A DNA stretch of 21,364 nucleotides from a virus, in the IMG/VR virus record IMGVR_UViG_3300033182_001048, positions 1 through 21,364 of that record; one strand, 5' to 3'. A model generated the notes under the pieces. The model did no database searches. It was not told the origin of the DNA and was given only the letters and a program-made list of their open reading frames with translations. Numbering within the stretch: the stretch's first letter is position 1; each line of letters begins with the position of its first letter. Positions 1-7,122 of the stretch are shown here, in pieces. A program made the position numbers and the translations under genes.

Positions 1-630
1 GATGGGGTAAGGTATTATAAAGTTCCAGATGAAGAAGAACTTCTTCGACTGGTCTCGATTACTTCGGTGACCAGTCATTTTAATAAGGAGATCTTTGTTA
101 ACTGGCGAAAAAGAGTTGGTAATGAAGAGGCAGACCGTATCACAAAGGCGGCAACAAGTCGTGGTACGGACATGCACACTCTTGTAGAACATCACCTTAA
201 AAACGAGGAACTACCTAAGGTACAACCGATTTCTGATTTTCTCTTCAAAATCTCAAAATCAGACCTGAATCGTATAAATAATATTTACGCCTTAGAAGGT
301 TCCCTATATAGTAAGCAACTGGGCATTGCTGGAACCGTTGATTGTATTGCCGAATATGATGGCGAACTAGCAATAATCGATTTTAAGACTTCTAAAAAAC
401 CCAAACCACGAGAGTGGATCGATCACTATTTTGTACAGTGCATGGCATATGGTTGTATGCTGTACGAACTGACTGGCATCTCAGTCAAAAAACTTGTAAT
501 TATCATGGCTTGTGAAAATGGAGAATGCGTTGTCTATGAAGAACGAGACAAATCAAAGTACATCAAACTACTCACCCAATACATTAGAAAGTTTGTTAGA
601 GATAAACTGGAACTCTATGGAACAGAATAA
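1..630 (+). CDS. PD-(D/E)XK exonuclease, 5' end missing
   Basis: The frame is open from base 1, so the gene begins before the window; an internal GTG at 67 is not the true start. The visible part has the layout of RecB/Cas4-type PD-(D/E)XK nucleases. There is a motif-I helix RGTDMHTLVEHHL, then GTVDC supplying an acidic metal ligand, then IIDFKTSKKP supplying the D-x-K, then a helix with QCMAY matching the Q..Y motif. These families cut single- or double-stranded DNA with two metal ions. The gene leads a run of overlapping replication and transcription genes (gp33, gp59, gp32), so a role in phage DNA replication, recombination or host DNA degradation is likely. Its last 14 bases overlap the gp33 start. 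The family call is fairly secure; the exact substrate is not visible. Confidence 0.8.
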   Translation, partial: DGVRYYKVPDEEELLRLVSITSVTSHFNKEIFVNWRKRVGNEEADRITKAATSRGTDMHTLVEHHLKNEELPKVQPISDFLFKISKSDLNRINNIYALEGSLYSKQLGIAGTVDCIAEYDGELAIIDFKTSKKPKPREWIDHYFVQCMAYGCMLYELTGISVKKLVIIMACENGECVVYEERDKSKYIKLLTQYIRKFVRDKLELYGTE

Positions 631-877
631 AGAACTAGAACAAGCAATAGAAAACAAATTCTTAACACCATCCAGATTTGCTCTGGAGATTGAGAAAATT
701 GTTGCAGAAGAAAATATCAATTATATTGATGCCATCTGTCACTATTGCGAGATCAACAATCTTGAGGTAGAATCAGTTGTGAAACTGATCTCTAAACCCC
801 TGAAGGAGCGACTGAAGTGGGATGCAACTCGTCTCAACTTTATGAAGCGAACTTCTAGGGCAAAACTTCCACTATGA
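617..877 (+). CDS. gp33: gp33, late-promoter transcription co-activator
   Basis: This 86-aa protein resembles T4 gp33, which bridges host RNA polymerase (beta flap), the sigma-like gp55 and the sliding clamp gp45 to activate late promoters. The central stretch (FALEIEKIV, then INYIDAICHYCEINNLEVE, then VVKLISKPLKERLKWDATRLNFM) has the all-helical pattern of the family. I chose the ATG at 617 rather than the in-frame ATG at 512. Translation from 512 would overlap 119 bases of the nuclease and add a low-complexity N/S/T-rich leader unlike the family. The gene ends in an ATGA overlap with the next one, which suggests coupled translation. T4-late-like boxes elsewhere in the window support a working gp33/gp55/gp45 system. 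Confidence 0.72.
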   Translation: MEQNKELEQAIENKFLTPSRFALEIEKIVAEENINYIDAICHYCEINNLEVESVVKLISKPLKERLKWDATRLNFMKRTSRAKLPL

Positions 878-1074
878 TTTCCCGTGATGACCTCATGCAC
901 CATCGCCTACAAGCATGGTTGCGTGAGAACAAGTGTGATGACATTGAGTATCTTGGTGAATATGAAGATGTTTTAGGGATTATGAAACATTGGTATCGTA
1001 TTGCCGAGCACGAAGTTTCTGTTGATTGTATTGAAGATCTTGAATTAGTCGATGCTGAAAGTGAGTCCCTTTGA
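874..1074 (+). CDS. small conserved protein of unknown function
   Basis: I do not recognise this 66-aa acidic protein. It begins MISRDDLMHHRLQAWLRENK and ends in a run of E, D and S. No membrane segment, metal site or known motif is visible. It is translationally coupled at both ends: its ATG overlaps the gp33 stop (ATGA) and its last 23 bases overlap the gp59 start. A position between two T4 core genes suggests a small regulator or partner of replication or late transcription, but that is only context. Confidence 0.6.
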   Translation: MISRDDLMHHRLQAWLRENKCDDIEYLGEYEDVLGIMKHWYRIAEHEVSVDCIEDLELVDAESESL

Positions 1075-1651
1075 AACCTACCAACATTATCTGTCATTAA
1101 AGAATCATTTTACAAACCCGAAATACGATTTCTTTAAGTATGGTGCAAAGACCCGTGCCAGCATTACTTCTTTCAACAAAAGAAAGGACAAATACTGGTT
1201 CGAGAAGACAAGTCGCAAGTATTCTGATAAAGAAGTTGTAGATTTTCTAGTATCTAATTTCACTGCCACCGATAACCCACAAAACGTATGGATAGGGGAG
1301 ATTATCAATTCTGGCGAAAGAAACTATTCCGAGTGGATGAGACGCCAACAGAGTTTGACATACTTATTCAAAGAGCAAAGCAACGAATTGTTATCGGAGA
1401 ACGAATTAGAGAGTGTTTTCGACTGTTCGAAAGGTCATCCACTAATACTCAAAAAGTTTCTAAGCGGGAGCGTATCGCTAGAAACCTTAACAATCTTCGA
1501 CAAAGTATTCCATTTCTCAAAAAACTTTGATAAGAAGTTAGATGATCCGGTGTGGGAATCCGTCAGTTTGAAATTGAAGAAGTATTCTCCATTCCTAAAT
1601 ATTGATGTCTTTCAATACAAGAAAATCTTGCGGTCTATAATCGATGAGTGA
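1052..1651 (+). CDS. gp59: gp59, loader of the gp41 replicative helicase
   Basis: This 199-aa protein is close in length to T4 gp59 (217 aa). It shares the family's N-terminal signature: KYDFFKYGAKTR, then KRKDKYWFEKTSRKY (residues 24-57), followed by VVDFLVSNF and WIGEI. A C-terminal helical part contains VWESVSLKLKKYSPFLNID. In T4, gp59 binds fork DNA and gp32-coated single strands and loads gp41 helicase, so its placement two genes before gp32 fits. The ATG at 1052 overlaps the upstream gene by 23 bases. The 3' end overlaps the next start by 8 bases (ATGAGTGA). Confidence 0.88.
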   Translation: MLKVSPFETYQHYLSLKNHFTNPKYDFFKYGAKTRASITSFNKRKDKYWFEKTSRKYSDKEVVDFLVSNFTATDNPQNVWIGEIINSGERNYSEWMRRQQSLTYLFKEQSNELLSENELESVFDCSKGHPLILKKFLSGSVSLETLTIFDKVFHFSKNFDKKLDDPVWESVSLKLKKYSPFLNIDVFQYKKILRSIIDE

Positions 1652-1976
1652 CTTTTTTAAATCTGATATTATCCAAGATGAACTGACTGAGATTAATAAT
1701 CTTCAGGAAGAAATCTATGGTAGTATCCTGACCTTTGGTGGAATGGATAATGAGACCAAAAGAGAACACGTCGAAAAGTTACAAACCTTGCTAGAAAAGC
1801 AAAGGATCATGTATACTAGGTTATCTCTTTCAGACGACCCAGAAGCGGTTGAAATGAAAGAGAATCTTCGCAAATCGGTGGCACTGATGGGTTTTCCACC
1901 AGACACTGACATGCAAGTTTTATTCGACAGTATGAACGAGACAATTGAATCCCTCAAGAACTATCTTGACGACTGA
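1644..1976 (+). CDS. DUF1825-like protein
   Basis: This 110-aa, mainly helical, acidic protein looks like the DUF1825 family, known from cyanobacteria and their phages. Family-like elements are SDIIQDELTEI near the start, the central helix EHVEKLQTLLEKQRIMYTRL followed by LSDDPEA, and the ending DSMNETIESLKNYL. No function is established that I can name. It overlaps gp59 by 8 bases, so it is probably co-translated with it. Its last codons contain the -35 box of the gp32 promoter. A cyanobacterial-type family inside the replication operon is further support for a cyanobacterial host. It could alternatively be a small gp33- or gp32-interacting factor. Confidence 0.6.
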   Translation: MSDFFKSDIIQDELTEINNLQEEIYGSILTFGGMDNETKREHVEKLQTLLEKQRIMYTRLSLSDDPEAVEMKENLRKSVALMGFPPDTDMQVLFDSMNETIESLKNYLDD

Positions 1977-1994
1977 GGAAATCCTTGCTATACT
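1966..1994 (+). promoter_or_regulatory. sigma-70-type promoter for gp32
   Basis: TTGACG (1966-1971), a 17-base spacer and TATACT (1989-1994), with TGC just before the -10 box giving an extended -10. Five of six bases match consensus at each hexamer. The -35 overlaps the final codons and stop region of the DUF1825-like gene. It points at gp32, whose ATG is 46 bases downstream. Confidence 0.75.
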
Positions 1995-2027
1995 ATCCGA
2001 GTAAATCCCCCGAATCCAAACTAATCC

Positions 2028-2031
2028 GAGG
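2028..2031 (+). promoter_or_regulatory. ribosome binding site of gp32
   Basis: GAGG lies 8 bases before the ATG at 2040. It is the clear Shine-Dalgarno sequence that fixes the gp32 start. The leader from about 2001 is C/A-rich with repeated AATCC units. Confidence 0.65.
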
Positions 2032-2039
2032 TAATCCAA

Positions 2040-2966
2040 ATGAGCTTCCAAAATCTTAAAAAACAATCCAAACTGGGCAACCTGACCGCAAAACTGGTCA
2101 AGGAAGTCGAAAAAATGAATAACAATGGCGGTTCCAGCAGCGATGAGCGCCTGTGGAAACTGGAAGTAGACAAAGGCGGTAATGGTTATGCCGTCATTCG
2201 TTTCCTGCCTGCTCCCGAAGGTGAAGACCTTCCGTTCGTGAAACTGTACAGTCACGCCTTCCAAGGTCCTGGTGGTTGGTACATCGAGAACTCTCTGACC
2301 ACTCTGGGTCAAAAAGATCCTGTGTCCGAGTACAATACGATGCTGTGGAACAACGGCACTGATGCTGGTAAGGATGCCGCACGTAAGCAGAAACGCAAAC
2401 TGACCTACATTGCTAACATCTATGTGGTCAAGGACCCTGCTAATCCTGCCAACGAAGGTAAGGTGTTCCTGTACAAGTTCGGTAAGAAGATCTTCGATAA
2501 ACTCACCGCTGCTATGCAACCTGAGTTTGAAGATGAGGAAGCAATTGATCCCTTTGACTTCTGGGGTGGTGCCAACTTCAAACTGAAGGCAAAGAACGTC
2601 GCTGGTTATCGCAACTACGACTCTTCTGAGTTCGCACGTCCTGATGCACTTCTGGACGATGATGATGCCATGGAGGCAATCTGGAAAAAAGAGTATTCTC
2701 TTGCCGAACTCGTTGCAGGTGATCAGTTCAAGACCTATGATGACCTGAAGAAGCGTCTTGACTATGTGCTTGGTAACAAGGGCACTCCTCGTCTGCAAGA
2801 TCCTGATGAGTATGAAGAGGAAGAGAACACCCGTGGTTCTGCCCGCGAACTTACCGAAGATCTCCGTGATGAACTGAGTTCTCTGCAACCGACTCGTTCT
2901 TCTTCTGTTGATGAAGATGAGGACGACGATGCCATGTCCTACTTCGCACGTCTTGCCGAAGAGTGA
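2040..2966 (+). CDS. gp32: gp32, single-stranded DNA-binding protein
   Basis: This 308-aa protein is T4 gp32, which coats single-stranded DNA during replication, recombination and repair. The basic N-terminal arm (SFQNLKKQSKLGNLTAKLVK) matches the self-interaction domain. The OB-fold core contains YAVIRFLPAPEGEDLPFVKL, HAFQGPGGWYIENSL and KRKLTYIANIYVVKDP. The C-terminal tail (about 275-308) is strongly acidic (DEDEDDDA), as in T4, where it recruits gp59 and other partners. The T4 zinc-site CxxC region is here KDPVSEYN, and I see no cysteine in the whole protein, so the zinc site appears lost. The gene is richer in G/C at third codon positions than its neighbours and has its own promoter, consistent with high early expression. 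Its stop overlaps the next GTG start. Confidence 0.92.
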   Translation: MSFQNLKKQSKLGNLTAKLVKEVEKMNNNGGSSSDERLWKLEVDKGGNGYAVIRFLPAPEGEDLPFVKLYSHAFQGPGGWYIENSLTTLGQKDPVSEYNTMLWNNGTDAGKDAARKQKRKLTYIANIYVVKDPANPANEGKVFLYKFGKKIFDKLTAAMQPEFEDEEAIDPFDFWGGANFKLKAKNVAGYRNYDSSEFARPDALLDDDDAMEAIWKKEYSLAELVAGDQFKTYDDLKKRLDYVLGNKGTPRLQDPDEYEEEENTRGSARELTEDLRDELSSLQPTRSSSVDEDEDDDAMSYFARLAEE

Positions 2967-3580
2967 AGTCTGATTACACAATAGACCGTGTAACTAAGTC
3001 CGATGCCGCAGATTTACTTCTGCGGTATCATTATCTTAAGGATATTTCAAAAGGTTTCAAATCTGGTTATAATTACGGTCTATACAAGAAAAATGACTTT
3101 TCACCTCTAAATATTGGAGGTATACAGGGAGTTTGTATCTTCACTGGTCTTCCTGTTCCAGAAATTGCAAAAGGTGCATTTGGACTAGAAAGAAATGAGC
3201 AACAAGGACTCTTCGAACTCTCAAGGCTCTGTATCCACCCCGATACTCAGCAGGGAGAGTATAATATCACTTCTTGGTTCGTTTCAAAGGCGATTAAGAG
3301 ACTTAGAAAAGAAACAGAAGTCAAAGCAATCATCTCATACGCTGATAGCGACTATCATAGCGGTACAATTTATCGGGCTTGTAACTTTAGGTATTGCGGT
3401 CTATCAGAACCAAAGAAAGATTTCTACTTTGCGGATGGCACCAAGCATTCCCGAGGTTCTGTTAAAGGGTGCGATGGAGAATGGAAAGAACGCTCCCGTA
3501 AACACAGGTATGTGATGGTCTTTGATAAGAAACTAAAACTACTGTGGGATAGTGACCCTGGTGTTCTCAGTTCTCACTAA
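2963..3580 (+). CDS. Mom-like DNA-modification acyltransferase
   Basis: This 205-aa protein has the look of the Mom family, GNAT-fold enzymes. Mu Mom converts adenine to N6-(methylcarbamoyl)adenine and protects phage DNA from restriction. Visible elements are GIQGVCIFTGLPVP (53-66), FELSRLCIHPDTQ (84-96), a helix SWFVSKAIKRL (104-114), and the hallmark ISYADSDYHSGTIYRACNF (124-142) with IYRA.NFRYCG. The GTG start at 2963 overlaps the gp32 stop (GTGA), so translation is coupled. The last 42 bases overlap the 3' end of gp53 on the other strand. It could instead be a different GNAT acyltransferase, since the substrate cannot be read from sequence, but the YAD.xxHxGxIYxAxNFxYxG pattern favours Mom. 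Confidence 0.65.
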   Translation: MKSDYTIDRVTKSDAADLLLRYHYLKDISKGFKSGYNYGLYKKNDFSPLNIGGIQGVCIFTGLPVPEIAKGAFGLERNEQQGLFELSRLCIHPDTQQGEYNITSWFVSKAIKRLRKETEVKAIISYADSDYHSGTIYRACNFRYCGLSEPKKDFYFADGTKHSRGSVKGCDGEWKERSRKHRYVMVFDKKLKLLWDSDPGVLSSH

Positions 3581-4192
3581 GTTCTCTGTCACATATTGAG
3601 AGGAAAGTTCATAGGTCATAATCTCTCTCATATCATTCAGGAACTGTTGCAGATATTCTCTTCTCAGTAGATAGATAGAAGACTTCTTATTGTTCTCTCT
3701 GACTTCATATTCCCAGTTTGTTACTGGTCTCACTGGATTTAAAGTAGCAGTGTAATCAGCAGGGTCTGGAATCGTAAAGGTAGAATCAACAACCTTTTCT
3801 TTTGGAAGTATCAATCTGCCATTTGAATCCTTGACTTCTTTGGTTTCATAGTGATGAACTCCATTCAATTCTGAAAGACCATATTTTTCATCGGCATACT
3901 TATAGAGATGGTAGTTGGACAATGGCCATTCGTCTCTTACGTTGAGAATGCCAGCAGTCATCAGAACAACCCAATCTAACTCAGGATTACCATAAAACTC
4001 TTCTGCTACGAGATCTGGTCTGGAACCTTCTGGGATTTCGTATTTGTTGAAGATGGTGAAGACATTTGATAAATCATCACGGAGTTTGTTTCTTCTGAAT
4101 AAGTTTTTGACAGTTACGTAACTTCCAGAAGAAATACTATCTGAAAGGAATGATTGATATTCTAGGTCTGGTAGTTCTCTGAAGTATCCCAT
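3539..4192 (-). CDS. gp53: gp53, baseplate wedge protein
   Basis: This 217-aa protein matches T4 gp53 (196 aa), which links neighbouring wedges of the baseplate. The N-terminal part reads VKNLFRRNKLRDD, then FNKYEIPEGSRPDLVAEEFYG, then NPELDWVVLMTAGI. The G.PxLDWVVLxxN-type motif is characteristic of gp53. The C-terminal half ends with YLLRREYLQQFLNDM. It follows gp48 with a single base between genes, so it is translated from the same message. Its 3' end runs 42 bases under the Mom-like gene, and no clear terminator separates the two convergent units. Confidence 0.85.
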   Translation of the reverse strand: MGYFRELPDLEYQSFLSDSISSGSYVTVKNLFRRNKLRDDLSNVFTIFNKYEIPEGSRPDLVAEEFYGNPELDWVVLMTAGILNVRDEWPLSNYHLYKYADEKYGLSELNGVHHYETKEVKDSNGRLILPKEKVVDSTFTIPDPADYTATLNPVRPVTNWEYEVRENNKKSSIYLLRREYLQQFLNDMREIMTYELSSQYVTENLVRTENTRVTIPQ

Positions 4193-4193
4193 T

Positions 4194-5330
4194 TTAGTAT
4201 CCTACTCCCTCGTGTCCGTCTCCAAAATTCTCAATTTCATTATAGTCCTCATTGTAAATTGGTGTCAGTTCGCTGAATGACAAGTCCATTTGCATGGAGA
4301 TTGGTGTTCCGTCCCAATAAGTGGCATGAACTCCATCACCAGTATAATTGACACTCATATTTGTAAGAGCACACAACTTAAACTTATTTAAGTAAGGATG
4401 CACTCCTTTTCCTTGCATATAATTGATTTGGAAAATATTTGGCGTCTTTAAGAATCTATCACCTGAACCTTGAGGTGCCATGTTTCTCTTAAAAGCTTTG
4501 ATAATTTTTTTGACTTCTAAGGATTCTTTCTCATCTCTTGGCGTGAATTTGAAAGAGAACTTAAATTGCCTCAGTCCAGGTCCAGAAAACAGAAGTTCCA
4601 TGTTTGGATTGATAATAGAACCTGTCGTTCTGGCAAGAATTTGCTCCAATGATATATTACTTCCTAGCGATTGTGTTGCCTGAGATGCGAAGTATTTTTT
4701 TACGAGTTCAGAACTAGCAACTTGTCCAGCCAAATCTAATGCCTGTGTTGCCATTCCCATGAGATCTCCACTTATTCCTGATTCTGCTGCTCCAAATATT
4801 TTCTCTTCTGCAAAGTTCATATTTCCTGAACCAAAATTAGCGACGTTGCTGTCACTAATCTGAGAAGGAATTGGAAGTATTATTGTTCCAAGCAATTTAT
4901 CTGCCAAGGTTTTATCATCTCTGGTTATAACTCCACCTCTTTTGTATGTGTGAATATTAAACCTTATATAATCTTGCCCTTCTGGTATTGCTTCTCTTGG
5001 ATATCTTAGAGGACCATTAAAATCTGCCTTTGCCTGTGCTTTTGGTGGTGGAGGTGGTGTAGGTTTGGGAGCTGGTTTTGATGGTGGTGTTGATCCTCCT
5101 CCTGGTTTATTAGGTTTATTATCTGGGGCATTTTTAGGTTTGGTTCTTTTTTCAAAACCATCATATCCATAATCACCTTTTATTGGTTCTTCTTTTACAA
5201 CTTCCCAGACATTTTTGTCCTTATTAAATTTCTGATTTACTTTTATTTTTTGACCAGTTGTTTCATCTCTTCTGTATATTTCTCTAGTTCTATCTCTATG
5301 CGTGCCAGTTACTAAATCCCATAAGGACAT
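4194..5330 (-). CDS. gp48: gp48, baseplate tail-tube cap
   Basis: This 378-aa protein resembles T4-like gp48, which caps the baseplate hub and nucleates the tail tube. The tube-like domain contains NPNMELLFSGPGLRQFKFSF, then FTPRDEKESLEVKKIIKAFK, then LNKFKLCALTNMSVNYTGDG and a final MDLSFSELTPIYNEDY. Before this domain lies a charged segment and a proline-rich linker (about residues 75-105, with PPPPPK) that looks flexible. The start has GGAGA about 9 bases upstream. A late-type box lies about 40 bases upstream. gp54 is a related family, so the two names could be exchanged, but the ALTNMSVNYTGDG region fits gp48 better. Confidence 0.75.
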   Translation of the reverse strand: MSLWDLVTGTHRDRTREIYRRDETTGQKIKVNQKFNKDKNVWEVVKEEPIKGDYGYDGFEKRTKPKNAPDNKPNKPGGGSTPPSKPAPKPTPPPPPKAQAKADFNGPLRYPREAIPEGQDYIRFNIHTYKRGGVITRDDKTLADKLLGTIILPIPSQISDSNVANFGSGNMNFAEEKIFGAAESGISGDLMGMATQALDLAGQVASSELVKKYFASQATQSLGSNISLEQILARTTGSIINPNMELLFSGPGLRQFKFSFKFTPRDEKESLEVKKIIKAFKRNMAPQGSGDRFLKTPNIFQINYMQGKGVHPYLNKFKLCALTNMSVNYTGDGVHATYWDGTPISMQMDLSFSELTPIYNEDYNEIENFGDGHEGVGY

Positions 5331-5370
5331 TTTATTATTCTCCGAACCTTAACTTTTGGAAGCAATGTAA

Positions 5371-5784
5371 CTATTTAGAAAGAATATTGCGATAATTGAG
5401 TTCTACCACATCAGACATCTCTTCCGGATATAATTCATATAATTCACCATTGATCTGATCATAGTTATAATATCTTGTATTCTGTCTTTGACTTTTTCCC
5501 CAGTGATAATTGTGTCCCACAAATCCCCAAGGATAAACTTGTTTTACAATGACTAGTGGAAACTCATCATATCTTATCCCATTTGTCTTCGCAGTATAAA
5601 AGAAAGTATATGCCTTACCAGCACTTGGAATTTTTCCACTTTCACTCAGAACACTGATAAGTGCTTCCATAATATCATCAGGACTTTCAGTTCCTATAAA
5701 ATTGCGAATAACCCCACGCACACGATTTTCATTATCGTCTGTTGGGTATCGTTCTCTTCTTTCTTTGAGAGTTTTTCTTGGCAT
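5371..5784 (-). CDS. conserved phage protein of unknown function
   Basis: This 137-aa protein sits between gp4 and gp48. It has a basic N-terminus (PRKTLKERRERYP) and a conserved-looking core: AYTFFYTAKTNG, YDEFPLVIVKQ, WGFVGHNYHWGKS. The YDxxPLVI...G.NxHW pattern recurs in unnamed proteins of T4-like phages, as far as I recall, so it is probably a virion or assembly protein. I cannot assign a function. It starts 3 bases after the gp4 stop and so is expected to be co-translated. Its last codons double as the late-promoter box for gp48. Confidence 0.6.
   Translation of the reverse strand: MPRKTLKERRERYPTDDNENRVRGVIRNFIGTESPDDIMEALISVLSESGKIPSAGKAYTFFYTAKTNGIRYDEFPLVIVKQVYPWGFVGHNYHWGKSQRQNTRYYNYDQINGELYELYPEEMSDVVELNYRNILSK
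5372..5379 (-). promoter_or_regulatory. T4-late-like promoter for gp48-gp53
   Basis: On the - strand the box reads TCTAAATA, one step from the T4 late consensus TATAAATA. It overlaps the stop of the upstream 137-aa gene (TCT AAA TAG) and lies 41 bases before the gp48 ATG, which has a good ribosome binding site between. Confidence 0.55.
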
Positions 5785-5787
5785 TTG

Positions 5788-6231
5788 TTAGAAGAGTTCG
5801 TTTTCTGTAAGAACTTTAAACTCATAACCACGATCTAAACACCATTCTCTTGCCGCTTCCCATTTTGCCTGGTTTTTGGCATACTCAACGACTTCATAGA
5901 TATAACCCTTTGTCTTTCTTTTTTGGACTTTGGGTTCTATACACTGTTTATATGGTTTGATTTCAATTAGTGCTTTTTTTATTTTTCCGTTTCTGTCTTT
6001 GTATTTGATGTAGAAATCAACAAAGTATCTGTGGTATTTATTATCTACTGGTGATCTGTAGGGAATAACAACCTCCTCACTAGAATATTCTATAATATTT
6101 TTATTCATATCACAATAGTAGAGAAATTTTCTTTCCCAACTACTTCTATAAATTATATTGCAAACATCTCCTCTATACTTCTCTGGATTTGATGGTTTAT
6201 ATTTACCTTGTAGATATTTCCTCTTTGACAT
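5788..6231 (-). CDS. gp4: gp4, head completion protein with nuclease fold
   Basis: This 147-aa protein matches T4 gp4 (gp50/65), needed to finish the filled head before tail joining. It opens with QGKYKPSNPEKYRG and YRSSWERKFLYYCDMN, then has IPYRSPVDNKYHRYFVDF and a strand ALIEIKPYKQ. Residues E33, D72 and E90-x-K92 line up as a PD-(D/E)XK site of the TnsA N-terminal type, suggesting that the protein can act on the packaged DNA end. A late-type box reading towards it lies at 6265-6272. Gene order gp4 - gp48 - gp53 on one strand recalls the T4 order 2-4-53-5. Confidence 0.85.
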   Translation of the reverse strand: MSKRKYLQGKYKPSNPEKYRGDVCNIIYRSSWERKFLYYCDMNKNIIEYSSEEVVIPYRSPVDNKYHRYFVDFYIKYKDRNGKIKKALIEIKPYKQCIEPKVQKRKTKGYIYEVVEYAKNQAKWEAAREWCLDRGYEFKVLTENELF

Positions 6232-6238
6232 CTAAATA
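6231..6238 (+). promoter_or_regulatory. T4-late-like promoter for gp54/gp26 direction
   Basis: TCTAAATA on the + strand, touching the first base of the divergent gp4 start codon. The distance to the gp54-like GTG at 6273 leaves a leader of about 29 bases containing AAGG (6261-6264) as the ribosome binding site. It is the mirror image of the box at 6265-6272. Confidence 0.6.
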
Positions 6239-6264
6239 CTTAATAATGTAAGACTCGTATAAGG

Positions 6265-6272
6265 TATTTAGA
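6265..6272 (-). promoter_or_regulatory. T4-late-like promoter for gp4 direction
   Basis: On the - strand this reads TCTAAATA and directly abuts the GTG start of the opposite gene at 6273. It faces the identical + strand box at 6231-6238, so the two predicted transcripts begin by crossing each other. Confidence 0.58.
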
Positions 6273-7118
6273 GTGGCAAAATCAGTTATTCAAGGATATA
6301 AGATTAGTGCCCTTAACAGATCTGATCTTGTAAAACCAGCTCTATCCAATCAATATCAGGTAAACATTTCTGGAATACCGAAAGGAATAACCGAACATTT
6401 AGAAAACATTTATGATGTAAAGGGTGATTGGATTAGTAGAAATGTTGGATTGTTATGTGCGGATGCAACTCTTCCGACGAGTTCTTTTGCAACATCAGAG
6501 GTAAAAGATAATTTTCAGGGAATCAATCAACAGTTTGCTCATACGAGATTGTATATTGATAGTGATTTTACTTTTTATGTTGACTACAACTACAATATGA
6601 TAAAATTCTTTGAAGGATGGATGGATTATATTTCTGGTGCAAATAGAATAAATGATATGAATATTCCAGGTTCAGACAAAGAAAGTCATAAGGGATTTTA
6701 TCGCAGATTTAATTATCCTAATGGAGAAACAGGATACAAAGTAGATACACTGTCTATTGTAAAATTTGAGAGAGATTTCAAACGTAGTGGAACTTATCTT
6801 CAGTATGATTTTATCAATGCATTTCCAAAAGGAATGACTGCAATTCCTGTTTCATACGGAGCAGCTGATTTAGTTAAAGTCACTGTTACTTTTGCTTATG
6901 ATAGGTATGTAGTGGGACGTGCATCTAAATCATCAAAAGATGTTCCAGAACCACTCAACCCAGAGACACAGGCAAAACCAGCACCAAAAAGTGATAGATT
7001 CTTGGGAGCACCCACTGCGAAAGGATTAAATTCACAGCAAACATTGAATGAGTTATATGAAGCTGGACGTTCTGGTAAAATAAAAAGTGCCTCTCAATTC
7101 ATAGGACCTCTCCAGTAG
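6273..7118 (+). CDS. gp54: gp54-like baseplate tail-tube initiator
   Basis: This 281-aa protein has the tube-protein layout shared by T4 gp19, gp48 and gp54. Elements are CADATLPTSSFATSEVKDNF, then LTFY-type strands DFTFYVDYNYNMIKFFEGWM, then YRRFNYPN, SIVKFERDF, FINAFPKGMTAIPVSYG and VTVTFAYDRYVVG. The domain ends near residue 215; the remaining 65 residues are P/K-rich and probably flexible. At 281 aa it is longer than a gp19 tube protein (about 160-205 aa) and closer to gp54 (320 aa). The start is GTG at 6273 with AAGG 8 bases upstream; the alternative of a later ATG would remove conserved sequence. It could be a gp19-type protein instead. Confidence 0.65.
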   Translation: MAKSVIQGYKISALNRSDLVKPALSNQYQVNISGIPKGITEHLENIYDVKGDWISRNVGLLCADATLPTSSFATSEVKDNFQGINQQFAHTRLYIDSDFTFYVDYNYNMIKFFEGWMDYISGANRINDMNIPGSDKESHKGFYRRFNYPNGETGYKVDTLSIVKFERDFKRSGTYLQYDFINAFPKGMTAIPVSYGAADLVKVTVTFAYDRYVVGRASKSSKDVPEPLNPETQAKPAPKSDRFLGAPTAKGLNSQQTLNELYEAGRSGKIKSASQFIGPLQ

Positions 7119-7122
7119 GCAT

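Noticed and set aside
273-280. Exact TATAAATA inside the nuclease gene
   Set aside because: It is far from any gene start on the + strand and encodes part of a conserved-looking domain. In A/T-rich DNA such 8-mers occur by chance.
512-616. Alternative earlier ATG start for gp33
   Set aside because: It would overlap the nuclease gene by 119 bases and add a low-complexity leader with no family similarity. ATG at 617 fits the usual gp33 length.
1920-2981. Long open frame (353 codons) on the - strand across gp32
   Set aside because: It mirrors gp32, a clearly conserved gene with its own promoter and ribosome binding site. It arises from gp32 codon bias, and its product shows no recognisable motif.
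3106-3113. TCTAAATA inside the Mom-like gene
   Set aside because: No gene starts downstream on the + strand within reach, so it is probably chance.
3563-3586. Three GTTCTC repeats at the convergent gene ends
   Set aside because: They lie within both reading frames, are too short and irregular, and form no hairpin that could be a terminator.
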